A stretch of DNA of 64,000 nucleotides from Ditylenchus dipsaci (GCA_004194705.1 SADC01000098.1:372001-436000), one strand, 5' to 3'. Positions 12,001 to 23,541 are shown, numbered from the stretch's first letter. Notes: a model not told the origin generated them from the letters alone. Numbers and translations are program-made.

Positions 12001-15000
12001 TTGAAGTTAGTAAGTCAAAAAATAGAGTACCTAAAATCGACTTTCTTAAAATGCATAGTTCTTTTCACGCTAATTTCACGCTGAGTACTATGACTGAAAA
12101 AAAAGTTCGGAAAGAGGACGTCTTCGAAGGGGTAAAACAGCATTTGAAAATAGGTGATTTTCGCCCATTTCAAAGGCCTGGAATTTGAGCAAATAGGAAT
12201 GGTGCTTGCTCAAATTTATGTACCACATGGACGTGTGATATCTCAAAAAGCAGGGCGTCATAAGAACTATCTATTACGCACAAACTTGTATCTGAGTAAT
12301 CAAAATTTACGAAGATTTTTCAATCTTGTCTTTGAAAGCAAGTTTTATAAAACCCTCAATTTTAACGCTTGAATGCGAGCGGGGCACGTACATTTTGTCA
12401 ATAATGTTTTAATATTTTTGTGCTCGACTAGTAAATGCTTCTAAATTTTAAATAAATTTACAAATTTATTTCCTAACCAATAAATTCAAAGAAAAAAATA
12501 GTTCTAAAAAATTATTCACAAAATCTATGTGGTCCTGCGCACATTAAAACCTTTCAAATCGCCATGATAAGGAAGAAACAGGGTCCTTTAAAGGGGCATA
12601 CCAGCGCGTTACATTGCAATTAAGGCGGGGGACCAGCAATCTGTTTCTCTATCGACTATTTTCTATAAGCGTTCTACCTGATCCGACGAAATTTTTCTGC
12701 CTACTTTTTAAAAATAGGATAAGGTCATAAATATCAGATTTGAGTTGAAACAAGTAAAAACAAGTACGATTATTGAGAACTTGCTGGTCCCCGCCTTAAT
12801 TTGCGGTGTAACGCGCTGGTATGCCCCTTTAAGCGTAGAAAAATTACCGAAAAAAATTAGTAATCCTACACTTTTGTCTTGATTTGTATAGAAAACCTCG
12901 GTATTCCGACAGCCCAGTCAACCGGTCCCTACGGTGTCAGATAAACGAGAGTAGACTGTAAACAATAGGGTGTGAAAATACACCTTGGTCCTGCTGTTGA
13001 TTTTTGCCTTGCTAGTAGATTTTCCGTAGTTCGCTTAGGCTGAGCCTTAATTACAAGGTAGGCCGGCGCTAATTAAGACGGACTTAAACGAATTTTATTA
13101 TAAAAACCAAGTGGGCTCTGCGTGGCGTAGCCACAAAATTAGAAATTAGAAAGAACCAGAATTTTATAAGGGCATTTTACCTACATTGTTTTTTCAAAAA
13201 ATATGATAGGGGGCACAAAATTCCACACAAATTTGGTCTAAGTCAGGGTTCGGATCTCAAAATTTTGAAAAAAGTACATTTTCCAAAAAAAAAAGATTTT
13301 GACCCCAGAAAAAAGTACATTTTCTAAAAATCTTTAAAATCGGCTTAAAACAGTTTATTTCTCTATTTCTACATACAATAATAACATTCCCAAACAAAAA
13401 CAGTTTAATTTCTATCATACTTCTCTTTTGATTGAATTTTCTTTCGAAGTTTCCCGTTCTTTCTTCGAACTTCTCAAGGAACAGCGACGCATTGTTCCCG
13501 AATAAAAACGTAGCCGCCAGCGGATCCCTTATTTTTAGCACCTTGTTCACTACTTTTCTCAGCGTCAGCCATCGTGTCGGACCATGCGTTGGAATTGTTT
13601 AATAGTTAGTCTAAAGAATCAAATGAAAGTCTCATTATAAAACTTATCGATAAAAGCTACAAAAATCCAGAAACTCGCAGACATCCTTCAGATTCTCATG
13701 TCGAGATGTTGATCCCTTGAAATAACTTGCGAGTTCGAAGACGATGGCTTCAATGTCCAGTGAGAGGCGATCAGCACCCTTTTGAGCAGCGTTATCGCTG
13801 CTTTTTCCATGTTTGCCAGGTTGATCTCATCATTGCACGGAATACAGTGAGTATGGTAATCATCCTTTTCTTTGCAGATCCCCATGAACTCTTTGGCGAA
13901 ATCGGCTTTGTAGACATTCTTTCTTTGAGGTGTAGACATGTTGATGAAATTAGCTGAAAATTCCACAACTTATACAAGCACAAATTAACGAAATAAAAAA
14001 ATAGAGAAATGATGCAAAATGCAAGCTGAAATAAACCCAAAATGAGAAAATTTTGAAAAAATTTGTACTGTTTTCAATTATTTCTCACGCCAATTAAAAA
14101 AAAGTACAAAAAAAGTACATTTTTCGAAAAAAGTACAAATCTTTTTAAAAAGTACATATCCGAACCCTGGTCTAATTATGGGTTTTGATTTTTAAATTGT
14201 ATGCCAAAAAAAATAATATTTATAGAAGGCAGCAGTGGGACTTCCAGCGACAGTAGTGAGAGTTCGGAGTCAGATGCCTCAAGCCAACACTCAGAGACTA
14301 CTAATTCTCTAGCTTCAGAGCTATCAACTACTGCGAGAGAAGAGCCGCAGCCCGAAGTCAAACCTCCTTTGTCTTTTTGCAATGTATGCTGAACCTATAT
14401 CGAGATTTTAGTGCATTAATGAAAAATTCTAAAATTGCAGGATAAGACTAGCAAATGGTTGGCAGAAAATCCGTCTTCGCCCCTAATCCCTGGTGACGAC
14501 TGTATAGAACACGAGACAGGGTCGGGTGATTGCACTTCTGCTGATACCAGGGTATGACTTCATGGAATTTCAAGTAGTGAATCTGACATTTCAGCTGGAA
14601 GAAATGCGCAAGAGGGGCGAGGAGATCGATGTAGAACTAGTGCCTGCCAAATCACTTCTAAACCGAACAAAGTACCAGACCACACCACCTTCCATGCTAA
14701 GGTCAAGATATGTGAAAGCACCACCAGATATTACCAGTAAGTTAAATTTTTTTGACATACCGTTTTTTTTCTTTTAATATCCACCCCCTCTCCCGGGAGT
14801 TGTTAGAAGAGGACCCGAAAATCATAAAATTTTACCAAGCTCTAAAAAGTGGTACCGGTAGAGCTCATGGTATTTAAGAAAATGCAATAAAGAGATTTCA
14901 AAAATATCCACTCTGAGGTGGCATGGGAAGTACCCGAGGTTTGTTTTTGAGGACCGGAGATGACTCATTTTCATTGTCTACTTGAGGGTTAGAAATTTAC

Positions 15001-16937
15001 GTGTCGAGACGAAAGGCGACCCATCAAAATCTTCGATGCGTCGAAGTCGAACGTCAAAAGTCGAAAATTTCGACTTTTCGACGTGAAGATTCGATTCGAC
15101 TCGTTGAGTCGACAACCCTATGCACAGGTTTTTATTATCAAATCTTTGTTGTTTTTTTTTTTGAAAATACAGCCGGTGTCAATTCTAATTCGGCAGTCTA
15201 GTCCCAGATATTACATGGATTCCGATTTCACCGATTTTTTTTGAGAAACGAGGTATACTTACCATACTGACCGCAACTCTCCCATTACCGTCCATTCATT
15301 ATGGACAAAGCTTTTTTCTGCTGCAAATATTGTTGCTGCAGATAGACTTGTTTTTCCTTCAAATCGGCTTTTTTCGCTGTAAAAATATTTTTCGCAGCAC
15401 AAAAGTCTATTCGCATCAAGAAAAAGTCTTTTTGCAGCAACAATATTTGCAGCAAAAAAGAGGTCTTTTTGCAGCAGAAAAAGCTTTATATATTCATTAT
15501 CGGGTGGAGCTGCCAAGTGGAATTAAAAAAACAAAGAAAATACTCGAGAATATACGCAAACACAGCAACGATAAAACAACAACCGAAATCTGACTGATTT
15601 CTTCTGAATTTAACCAATACATATACGAGCTGAGGAGAATATCTAACTCTGTTCTCTCCAATAACAGTAATCAAAACAAATAAAATTTCGGACCTCAGTT
15701 ACACTGTACAGTCAAGCTTATCAAATTATTTAGTTGTGCTAGTTTGATTTTTGCAGTTAGTATAGTGTTTTGCAAATGTCTTTTCTTGCGCGTTTGTTTG
15801 TTTTTTTAACACTCAAATGCTCATGTGTAGTAATTGCCGTTTTCTACTTAGAATTTATCGCTGAGTATTCCTAACAAAAAAGTCAATGTCAAGTTTTGAA
15901 ATCCGCTCAGGACAAATCATATTTAAACGCACGAATGTAAATTTATTAAATTCGTTTAAATATTTGTTGTACTGAACGGAATTCGAAACTTTACATTGAA
16001 TTTTTTCTAAAGAGCAGTTTTACAAGTGAATCGACCATGCTGAACAATCCGTCGATGAAACCTGTGAAATGATGCAAAACCAGAAATCGTTTGATGATTA
16101 CTGCATTCTCAAATGGGGCTTGTGTATATTCACTTGAATTTTATAATTGATTTGACTTTACACGGTATGAAACTTTATTCTACTATATTGTAGCACTGGA
16201 ATTCTTCTACGTGAAATGTCGAAGAATAAACTGTGAAGTAAAGAAGTACAAATGTACACTTTCTAATATAGTTAAATCGGACCGTAAAATTCTGGAAGCT
16301 TGTGTGATTTGCGAATATACTGTGCCCACTCTAATTTTTATTAGAAAAATTGACCATGGTAGCGAACCAACCCCACACCCCCCTCCGCCGCTGCAAGTGT
16401 AATAAAAAAATTGGTGTACAATGGGTTGCAGTTTGAAAAAGCCTTCGAGATCTTAAAACCACCGTATCCTAATTTTCAGTGCAACACTTTGGAGAATACT
16501 TGCACCACCTTTGGCAGGGTGAGATCATTGATCAAACTGGTAGTTCTGTGTGCAATGGGGTAGACCTAGCGCCACGGCCTGAGTACTTCTACATACTTGT
16601 AAGTGCACTTAAAGTACCAATATTTCAATTTCAATACCTACTTCTACAGGATCACAATAACCAGTTGCGCAAAATATTTTTGCATGAGAGTCTGTACTCT
16701 GCCTTCAGTGCTTCAGTGCTTACTGAAGAACATCTCATGATTTTTTATGACACTTGCCCACCAGATATGAACAAAGATGATAAATTGATATCGGAAGTGA
16801 TCACTGAGCAAACACTCACACGACTTTTAACCTACAACAAGAAGCTAATGGAAGAGGACTCAAACGGTCTAGAAACGCAGCCATCCACCAGCAATGAAAC
16901 TTCAGAACACAAGTCAAGCAGTCAAAAATCCGTCTGA
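5969..16937 (+). CDS. RING1/RNF2 homologue: RING1/RING2-type Polycomb E3 ubiquitin ligase, 13 exons
   Basis: This is the catalytic subunit of PRC1, which ubiquitinates histone H2A in the nucleus. Exons: 5969-6006 (tentative), 6354-6432, 6745-6867, 6925-7065, 7118-7204, 9282-9331, 9401-9561, 9615-9750, 14226-14383, 14441-14551, 14595-14736, 16480-16598 and 16650-16937 (stop TGA). [10 protein letters not shown] corresponds to vertebrate KTWELSLYELQ. The RING finger is about residues 66-105: CPIC, then [10 protein letters not shown], then KECPTC, followed by [14 protein letters not shown], near-identical to RNF2. [15 protein letters not shown] matches the RNF2 basic segment. The linker is long, acidic and Ser-rich. 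The last exons (RYVKAPP through LMIFYD) align with the RAWUL ubiquitin-like fold. The length is about 540 residues against 336 in human. All junction phases close except 9331/9401. Exon 7 uses a GC donor. Introns 6 and 9 are swollen by transposons. Confidence 0.9.
7720..8535. mobile_element. MITE with GGTGCAAA ends, host of a nested MITE (RING intron 5)
   Basis: The ends GCATGGATATTGATTTTTTT and AAAAAAATCAATATCCATAA are inverted, with GGTGCAAA / TTTGCACC next to them. The inner arms share the word TAGCCCTGCGATTCTA / GATCGCAGGGCTACC. Relatives lie at 10340-10760, about 24440-24660 and about 31440-32790. The short open frames across it are not genes. Confidence 0.65.
8127..8490. mobile_element. 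Nested MITE with GGCGCTAC ends
   Basis: The left end ATTCGGCGCTACTGTAATAT and right end ATATGACAGTAGCGACAAAG are imperfect inverts. The right half carries a GC-rich CCCTTCGGGGGCGC hairpin. Related termini (AAAATTCGGCGCTAC) occur at 54462, 55234 and 61121. It sits in the right arm of the 7720-8535 element. Confidence 0.6.
10340..10765. mobile_element. Second copy of the GGTGCAAA-family MITE (RING intron 8)
   Basis: The arms contain GTCAGGTAGCCCTGCGATTC and, inverted, AGAATCCTAGGGCTACCTGA. The centre is palindromic (TTATTATTTTACAT pairs with ATGTAAAATAATAA). It is closely similar to the intact parts of the elements at 7720-8535 and 31440-32790. It has no coding capacity. Confidence 0.6.
10905..12055. 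repeat. Foldback element with arms of about 240 bp
   Basis: The left arm (10905-11150) and right arm (11798-12055) are reverse complements: ACTTCAAATGGCTCTAGCTT / AGCAAGAGCCATTTGAAGTT, TGATGGTCAACTGGAAACA against TGTTTCC.. on the left, and CTTTTTCGTCAGC / GCTGACGAAAAAG. The interior holds two blocks with CAATCAGCTGAA and TATGGTCCTTTAAGC, so it is itself composite. It lies in RING intron 8 and is non-coding. Confidence 0.65.
12592..12828. mobile_element. TTAA-flanked palindromic MITE, copy 2
   Basis: It starts AGGGGCATACCAGCGCGTTA and ends TAACGCGCTGGTATGCCCCT, with TTAA on both sides. The block GGCGGGGGACCAGCAA is mirrored by TTGCTGGTCCCCGCC. Just to its left, GAAACAGGGTCCT abuts the same TTAA and looks like the end of a second-subfamily copy such as 18456-18688. 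Confidence 0.85.
13244..14169 (-). mobile_element. hAT element remnant, 8-bp duplication, with BED-type zinc finger fragment
   Basis: The ends are CAGGGTTCGGAT and ATCCGAACCCTG, perfect inverts. The flanks GTCTAAGT (13236-13243) and GTCTAATT (14170-14177) match at 7 of 8. AAAAAAGTACATTTT words fill both subterminal zones. On the minus strand, about 13690-13966 encodes a segment with [10 protein letters not shown], a CIPC pair and [11 protein letters not shown], typical of the N-terminal zinc finger of hAT transposases and the proteins derived from them. The catalytic region is absent. It ends only 57 bp before RING exon 9, so it forms the end of that intron. Confidence 0.8.
14985..15120. repeat. 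Small array of GTCGAA words
   Basis: It contains GTCGAAAATTTCGACTTTTC and neighbouring CGTCGAAGTCGAACGTC, largely self-complementary. It ends GTCGACAACCCTA and begins GGGTTAGAAATTTACGTGTC, so the termini may be a decayed hAT-type inverted repeat. It lies in RING intron 11. Confidence 0.4.
15295..15500. repeat. Inverted arrays of TTTTTGCAGCAG words
   Basis: CTTTTTTCTGCTGCAAATAT on the left is mirrored by ATATTTGCAGCAAAAAAG on the right, with several shifted copies. Outer words are TCATTATGGACAAAGC and GCTTTATATATTCATTA. A related word cluster lies at 51985-52100. The reading frames on both strands here are products of the repeat. Confidence 0.55.
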
Positions 16938-16994
16938 AAATAATTCGAAAACCAAGTTTAGATTCTACGAGCTTTTACTTTTTTCGATTTTGTG

Positions 16995-17138
16995 TAGTGG
17001 ATTCCCGCCATAACAACCCTTGGGACCACCATGAGGTCACTATATTGGGGGTTGAGTTGAGCCAACCTTTGTTCGGCCAACCAAATTTGTTCCGTGATCC
17101 CACTATACTGGGACTAGCGTTAAAGCGGGACTCCACTG
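16995..17138. mobile_element. Short TA-type MITE in the RING 3' untranslated region
   Basis: The left end AGTGGATTCCCGCCATAAC and the right end TTAAAGCGGGACTCCACTG are inverted, with TA flanks. The inner words TCACTATATTGGG and CCCACTATACTGGGA also pair. It lies between the stop codon (16937) and the AATAAA at 17186, so it should be part of the mature transcript. Confidence 0.65.
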
Positions 17139-17185
17139 TAATGTTATGATATTTTGTTGAGATGCTTTGATGGATGTGTGCTTGG

Positions 17186-17191
17186 AATAAA
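17186..17191 (+). terminator. Polyadenylation signal of the RING gene
   Basis: AATAAA lies 249 bp after the stop codon, followed by a T-rich stretch. It is the first canonical signal after the coding region. Confidence 0.5.
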
Positions 17192-17234
17192 CATTTTTTT
17201 CAATATTATTTACTGCTAAAGATTACGCAAATTC

Positions 17235-17715
17235 AGTCCTTCATTGAATAGAGTAGGAAATTTTGCTCAGTATTGTGTAAAATTGAATCAAATCTGATAA
17301 TAAAATCGACTCTAACTAACCAAGCATCATAATCGACGGATCATGTAAAAATTTTCAAAAACAATCGGTGATTAGTTAGAGCTTTTAAGTTTAGGCGGTT
17401 CTCTCATGTCGACTGGATTGCACAGTTGTCTAATTTCAATGTTTTCAATATCTATTAGAAAATGATAGACTTCATTAGTGTTATAATTTTTAGTGTTGGC
17501 AGCAGGACAGGATTCGTGCAAGAACCTTGTTTGTGAATTCTTGCCAGCCCGGTTTGGCTTTCCTGCAGGAATCGCGCACATTTGCAGGAAAATCAAAGAC
17601 ATTAGTTGCGGATCTACTTAGCCCTACCTGTTGTTTTTTAGTCCTTTGAATAGAGTTGGAAATTTCACTCAGTATTGCGTACCATTGAATAAAATCTGAT
17701 ATAATCAGCTAGACA
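17235..17715. repeat. Direct repeat pair of about 70 bp
   Basis: TTGAATAGAGTAGGAAATTT...CTCAGTATTG near 17240-17310 recurs as TTGAATAGAGTTGGAAATTT...CTCAGTATTG near 17645-17705, in the same orientation with about 15 mismatches. The 335 bp between has no recognisable gene. It could be a tandem duplication or a much-decayed repeat unit. Confidence 0.45.
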
Positions 17716-18455
17716 AATTAAAAATTTTCTGTGAGAAGTGAGCTCTGTAGCTCTTGAGCTGCGCTACAACATAGTGATATGTTGTTGTTAAAGCAATACA
17801 TGCTGAATTTAAATTTTGACCAGTCATAGTGATGAAAATACTCGTCAAATTTTTCAAATGACCTCACAAGTGTTTCTACCTCGAAGCTGTCCTGTCCTAT
17901 GTTACTAGCTTCGCTGGCAGAATTAAACCGAGAGCTGAAAAAAAGGAACATAAGAGAGAAGAAGAAGATGTCAACTCAAAAGACAATTCCCCACAAAATT
18001 GGACAATTTACCAAATCTTGCACAAATCGCGATCACTCTATTAAAGAATTTACGGCATGTGATTACTGCAAAATAGTGGAATTGTCTGACTCAAATTTTG
18101 AGCTGTAGTATGGCTCAACGCCTTCTACATTCAAAAAAAGAAAAGAGCCAATCTAGGTAATTCAATAAGAAGGTTCTAGTAGTCTTGCATTTACCAAGTT
18201 CATATAACAATCCACTATGTTTCATTTGTCAATATATTTTTGCATAAACTTAACACCAAAGGTAAATAAAACATTTTTGAGAATGTAAAAGAGTATTATC
18301 TTTTCTGCACTATTTCACTGGACTTATGTTTAAAATATACGTTATTACTAAATTTAAGGGTTTTTACTTTTTTCTGAAGTTTAAAATATTTCAAAAAAAA
18401 AAAGTTTAAACATTTATAATTTATGTCTTTGTTTGATATTTTGTGTGATGCTTAC

Positions 18456-18688
18456 AGGACCCTGTCTCTTCCTAATCAATGGTCCCGCGCCAATTCAAAA
18501 AATTTTCCCTAATCATTGATGTTCTGTACGGATTTTTTAACTTGCTTTCTAACACAACTAGACCTAAAAGTAAATTCTAGGCCTTGTTTTGTTAGAAACC
18601 AAGTTGAAAAATCCGTACAGAAGTTTAATGATCAGGAAAATTTTTTTGAATTGGCGCGGGATCATTGAGCAGGAAGAGACAGGGTCCT
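18456..18688. mobile_element. TTAA-type palindromic MITE, copy 3 (second subfamily)
   Basis: It begins AGGACCCTGTCTCTTCC and ends GGAAGAGACAGGGTCCT. The right flank is TTAA, the left is TTAC. The inner arms carry AATTTTCCCTAATCATTGAT and GTACGGATTTTTTAACTTG, mirrored on the right, around AATTCTAGGCCTTGTTTTGT. The same core is present in copies at 26765 and 39535. Confidence 0.8.
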
Positions 18689-18803
18689 TTAAGTGGTTGC
18701 TAAAGACTGCGTTTTGCTTTTCTGCAAGGTTCGAAAGACAGGGTTTTCAGTTACCCAAATTTTCAAGCAAGATGTTTTTGTAAAATTTTTGTTTTTTTAA
18801 CAG

Positions 18804-18907
18804 TGCAACACTTTGGAGAATACTTGCATCACCTTTAACTGGGTGAGATCATTGAATAAACTGATAGTTCTGTGTGCAATGGGGTGAATCTAGAGCCACG
18901 GCCTGAG
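18804..18907 (+). pseudogene. Dead duplicate of RING exon 12
   Basis: The 104 bases match 16480-16583 of the RING gene without gaps at 93 of 104 positions (about 89%). Both begin TGCAACACTTTGGAGAATAC right after an AG acceptor. In the functional frame the copy has two TAA stops (after CACCTT and after ATTGAA). It ends at GAG followed by gtaagc, 15 bases before the true exon end, where the real gene reads TACTTC. It lies 1.9 kb past the gene's stop. Neighbouring exons were not found copied. Confidence 0.85.
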
Positions 18908-18909
18908 GT

Positions 18910-21900
18910 AAGCAGGCGAAATTGGACACATTTGCTTGGAAACGCCTCCAATAATTATGGTGATTTATCGACTAAGTTTTATGGTGCTAGATTTACACGT
19001 TTTTAAAGGTTGTGCAAAATCAGAAAGTTTGTTTACAGGAACAGGTCTCAAAAAATGATGTCATAGGAAATTGCAGTAAAATTGCATAGGCGAAAATCGT
19101 GACATTGACGGTTCAGGTGGGCAGTTGACCAGCATAGAATTAGCTTTTTAATATTTTTATCCCCATCATCTTTAGCATGAAATTTCGCACAAGAAGGTAC
19201 TTTCAGGGCGTACATCCTTTCCCGTGTTAATGACGGAGGATTTTCGAGCCCCCTGTTTTTCGCGATTTTCTAAACACTTCTTCTTGAAGGACGATACTTG
19301 TTGATTACAATGAGAATTGCGAATTCAAATGGCAAATTGAAATTCGCGCGGGACACTTTTTTTACTCCGAAATACTTTTGAATCATCTGTTTTTGGTATA
19401 TTAATACAGAATTTATATAAGTGGCCTAGGTAGCTCGGTGGTACGTCGTGGTGATGGTCGATCTCTCACCGAACAATTTTTTTATCATATCGTAAAGTTA
19501 GCTAGATCTTGCAATATATATACTATTATCGCATATATTTTTAAATGATATTTTACGCCTCCGTTTGTGCTGATCAAGTCAAGACCAAGGCTATTGCAGT
19601 GTGCAGGGTCACAGTTAATATCGAAGGTGAATGTAAAAGAATATCGAAGGGCAAAAACCCTATACCTCATATTGGTGAGTTCTTTGGCTGAATGTGTAAA
19701 AAAGCACTCGATAAGCAGGCAATGTAAAGCAAGTCTTCTTTTCACACAACTCTAGGGGCTAATCCATCTCTTTTTCTAAACTCCCACAGCTATTTCCAGC
19801 CTCGATGGCCAAAGGAATACCTCTTCCCAAAAAACGTTTATTTACACTTACAGTCAATGGAGGGCATTTCCCTCGTATTTCTAACACAACTCCTACCCTT
19901 CTTCTTGCTGCCATTTCATATCCATATTTTAGGGCAAGCAAATTCAAGAACCAACTAGAATCAATCACTGATTGTGGTTGGAGAAGATGGTGGGGATAGC
20001 TTTAGGTTGCTTTTTAAGAGGCAAATAGGCAAGTGCCGTCCCAGGGATGTACACATAAACCAAATTTGTCGCATAAAAACGACGATTTGGCCTTGCTAGG
20101 AGTCTTTAAACACCCACTAAAGTCTTCCCCTCCCTTGCTTCTTTTTTAAGTCTTGTTTTTATGGTTTGGCTAAGGGTTAGTTTCGTTTTTCCTTTTGGTG
20201 TTTATTTTCCTATTATGTTTGCTAGCAGATCGGCATCCATAAAAAGTGTGATTGGAAATTTTTAGCCGGTATTTTGTCACACTTCTACCTGTTGGTCCCA
20301 AAATAAAATCATTGTAAAGTCACTAAGAACAATACTTTTTGAAAATTTGGTGTGAGAAGTATACGCAAAACATGTAAAATCCACCATTTTCTTTTAAAGT
20401 CTGATGAATAATATAACGACTTACCACAAATGTTTTATGACTTTTTTAGATAACCAGTGTTAGGCATTAAAAAATTTTCTCTCCTCCTTTTGTTGTTGGC
20501 TCAGAGCGAAGAATCGCGGAGCCAAGAGTGAAGAGTTGCCGATCACTGATCACAACCATCACAACAGCCGTTAACAGGATTTGAGATCAAAAATGCAAGA
20601 CTTCTTTCAACGATGCATTATATGGTTCGATGAATTATATACTGACTGACTGACCTTACAAATATAAAAGCCCAAAAATGGGTTTTCATGTAAAATTACA
20701 GCCGGAAGTCGAAAATCGAAATAAAATCATCATTTTTTGCCCAAATTAAAATTTGACCCCTATAACCGTGTACATGTACTGATTATGAGGGTTTTTCTAT
20801 ATCAGGTTCGCATTTGGAAAAGCAAAATGACGATTTCTAGGTAGCACTTTATTTCGACTTCGACCTCTGACTGTGACCAAAAGATTAGAGAAAAGATTTA
20901 TTAATGGAATGTAAATTATGTATTTTGGTCTATTTCAGACCCGCTCCCTTTGTTTCTCCTCTAAAATATTTTCATTCTATATAATTTGTTGGTTTGCGAC
21001 CCAGAAGTTTTAACTGGGAACACCATTTTCCATGCATTGATAATGCCTTTTTCCCCTATTAGATAGCTATATTTCTTGAGACATTTGAGTTTAGTGCACT
21101 TTTATTAGCAGCAAAAGGTGACAGTGCAACCCATTTCACCTGTTTTGCATATTATAAATTTTGGCGATACTGAAATGTTTGAGTCAGGCACCGGTGTTAG
21201 CTTGGGCCGCTGCCGTTAAATCACTGGCCCATTAGAATGGTGTGCAGGATTTCGGCTGAGGTTTAAGACCAGATCTTTAGCAATGAAAAACCAGTATCCT
21301 GCGCAGAATTACATTCAAAGAGCAGATTTTGTGCGCTGAAACATAAACTGAATTTTCAAGACCAAGCTCAAGACTCCATTTTCAGCCCAAAGTACCTATT
21401 TGTGTTCGCACTACTCTGATTGATAAGATTGCATAATCCTTACAATTTTTATATGTGAAATGGGATGTCTGCTCCAGCTAAACTTCCTCTCAAGTATATA
21501 ATCAAGTTTGAATCCGCAGAGCCCCTAATTGAGAGCATAGCCTCATTCCCTCCTTTTCTCTTTTGTTCAAAAATTTATTTCATTGAATCGATTTGGCGCG
21601 CCATTTGCCCTAATTCACGCTGACAAATATACCTTCTACCATGACGTCTACCTACACCAAAGACGGCAAAACTCTTACATAATTTTTTAATTATAATCCG
21701 AAATCTCAAGTTTTGAATGAATTTGTTGGATAGACCAGCAGCCTTGCCTCAAAAATTAAAAAAAATCGAATGTTGACTTTGATGTTAGTAATCTAACGGG
21801 TGTACCAAAGGTTCCCGACGACTTTTTGATGCCTTATCTTTGATCAATGTTGGCATCATATTTCTTTTCTTCTAACACCATTTCGTAGCCCTGCATCTCC

Positions 21901-22935
21901 TCTTTCAAATGGCATATTGAATTTAGCTTCATTATTTCGGATGAGTCACCATTCAGCTCCAAACACTTATGAACACTTCATGACTCAATCATACACAAAT
22001 GACAGGTCATTCGAAAGTGCTGAATCTGAGCTACTTTCTGCAAAAAAAAAGCTCTTGTTTTCAACAACTTCTTGTCACGGAGAAAATATACTTTTAATGA
22101 ATTTAGTAAATTGACGGAAAAATTATCTTTATTTTCACTTATTTTTCAATTTAAAAAAGTCAATTTTCAAGTTAAGAGTTTATTTGAAAGGGCGGACAAC
22201 CGTGGTTCTAATGAGTATTTGACTTGATAAAAATGATTTAAAAAATGAGTCAACTAGCCGTTTTAAAGTCGACACCCATTTTTAAGACTAAAATTTTAAA
22301 AAGGTGTTTTGTCAAGTTTCCGACTCGAGACACGCAAAATCTAATTTTGTAGAATTGTTCAGCATGAAATTTTGTACGAGAATATACATTCGTCACGAGC
22401 AAGTATGAAGAAAAGTGGCATTTGTGTATACATAAACTACCTGTGTAGTAAAATTGTTGCTTTTTTCTAAAAAATACTTGAAAAAATATGAAAAATTCAG
22501 TACCTTGCCGCTTAAATAAAATAAACCGGTCCCCGTCTCGATCTAGGAAAAAAATACCGTCCTGGAATCCCGCTGGGTGGCATTTTTCTATTTCCATCGA
22601 TCTTCGACAAAAATAAATTTAAGCAAACTTTGATTAAACTCAGAATTGGAACGCAGAGGGCAAATAAACTCAATTCGATTAAAACTTTTTCATTCTATTT
22701 TAGCTGGCAAAAACCTTAAAAGCCTAAGAAAATCGGTCACTCCGTCATTACAAGACGTTAGAGTTTACAAAACCTGGTTTAAAAATTAATGGACTACAAG
22801 GTTAATATGATTGTAAATCTATTAATCGAAAAAACTGAAGTGTGGGTTGTATTATCAAAACCAAAAATGAAGGGCTGTGCAATACCCATTAAATATTTTC
22901 CATGTTTTCCACTTTTATTGGATTTTTATTACGTT
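18910..22935. other. Four kilobases with no supported gene
   Basis: Short open frames occur (for example 19485-19745 -, 19759-19968 - and 19805-19999 +) but none has splice-compatible neighbours or a family I recognise. At 19428-19480 the sequence TAGGTAGCTCGGTGGTACG resembles a tRNA A-box without a matching B-box. The frame at 22250-22597 (-) overlaps GACGGGGACC words like those of the hAT MITE to the right. Confidence 0.4.
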
Positions 22936-22940
22936 ATTTT

Positions 22941-23269
22941 TAGAGATGGCATATGGAGAATTTTGGACGGGACAAAATTTACAACAAAAAATTTCGGGAC
23001 GGGACAAGGTCAAAAAAATTTTCGGGACGGGGTTCGGGACGGGGTTCGGGACGGAAAAATGGCCAAATTTGCGTCGGGCGGGACAGGACGTCCCGTCTCG
23101 TCCCTTTCCCGATTTTTAGCTCAAATTTTCTAGCGGACGAGACAAAAAATGAATATTTTTTCGGGATGGGACGTCGGGACGGGACAGATTAAATTTTTTT
23201 TCTCGGACAGAATCCGGGACGTGATATATGGTAAAAACCCGAGGGATTATCGTCCCGAGGTCATCTCTA
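22941..23269. mobile_element. hAT-like MITE of CGGGACGGG words
   Basis: The ends are TAGAGATGGC and GTCATCTCTA, with a perfect 8-bp duplication GTTATTTT at 22933-22940 and 23270-23277. The interior repeats TTCGGGACGGG at least ten times and then its complement GTCCCGTC. Four short open frames here are translations of the word. It lies about 280 bp upstream of the GABBR1 start codon. Confidence 0.85.
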
Positions 23270-23541
23270 GTTATTTTCCACTTTTATTGGATGATTGTAC
23301 TTTAATACACCTCAAGTTTGTTGACCATCGGCACCGAATCACAGTTTGCAAGCTTAAATTTTTTATGATTTTATGATGTGTTCTTATTCGATCCCTAAAT
23401 AAATGTTGATATCATATTTTCCTGCAATGCACAGTCATTTTTTCAGTTATCCCTTATCTAATTGACTATTATTTGGTGGCTGCACTTGCTGGTCCATTGC
23501 ACAGTCAAAATTTCCACAGTCGGTGAAAAAATGTAAGTGCA

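Larger units (their letters stand above)
10170..12961. repeat. Possible ends of a pogo/Tigger-like element
   Basis: The left side reads GTACTCACGGTTATCCGACA and the right side (12930-12961) reads TGTCAGATAAACGAGAGTAG followed by ACTGTA. These resemble each other in inverted orientation and resemble Tigger-type termini. The 2.8 kb between them contains other MITEs, so this may be two unrelated fragments. Confidence 0.3.

Noticed and set aside
19428..19480. Possible tRNA gene (TAGGTAGCTCGGTGGTACG)
   Set aside because: Only an A-box-like segment is present. No anticodon arm or T-arm can be folded.
22250..22597. 115-codon open frame on the minus strand
   Set aside because: It has no recognisable domain or splice partner; part of it is GACGGGGACC-type repeat sequence and the rest is AT-rich.
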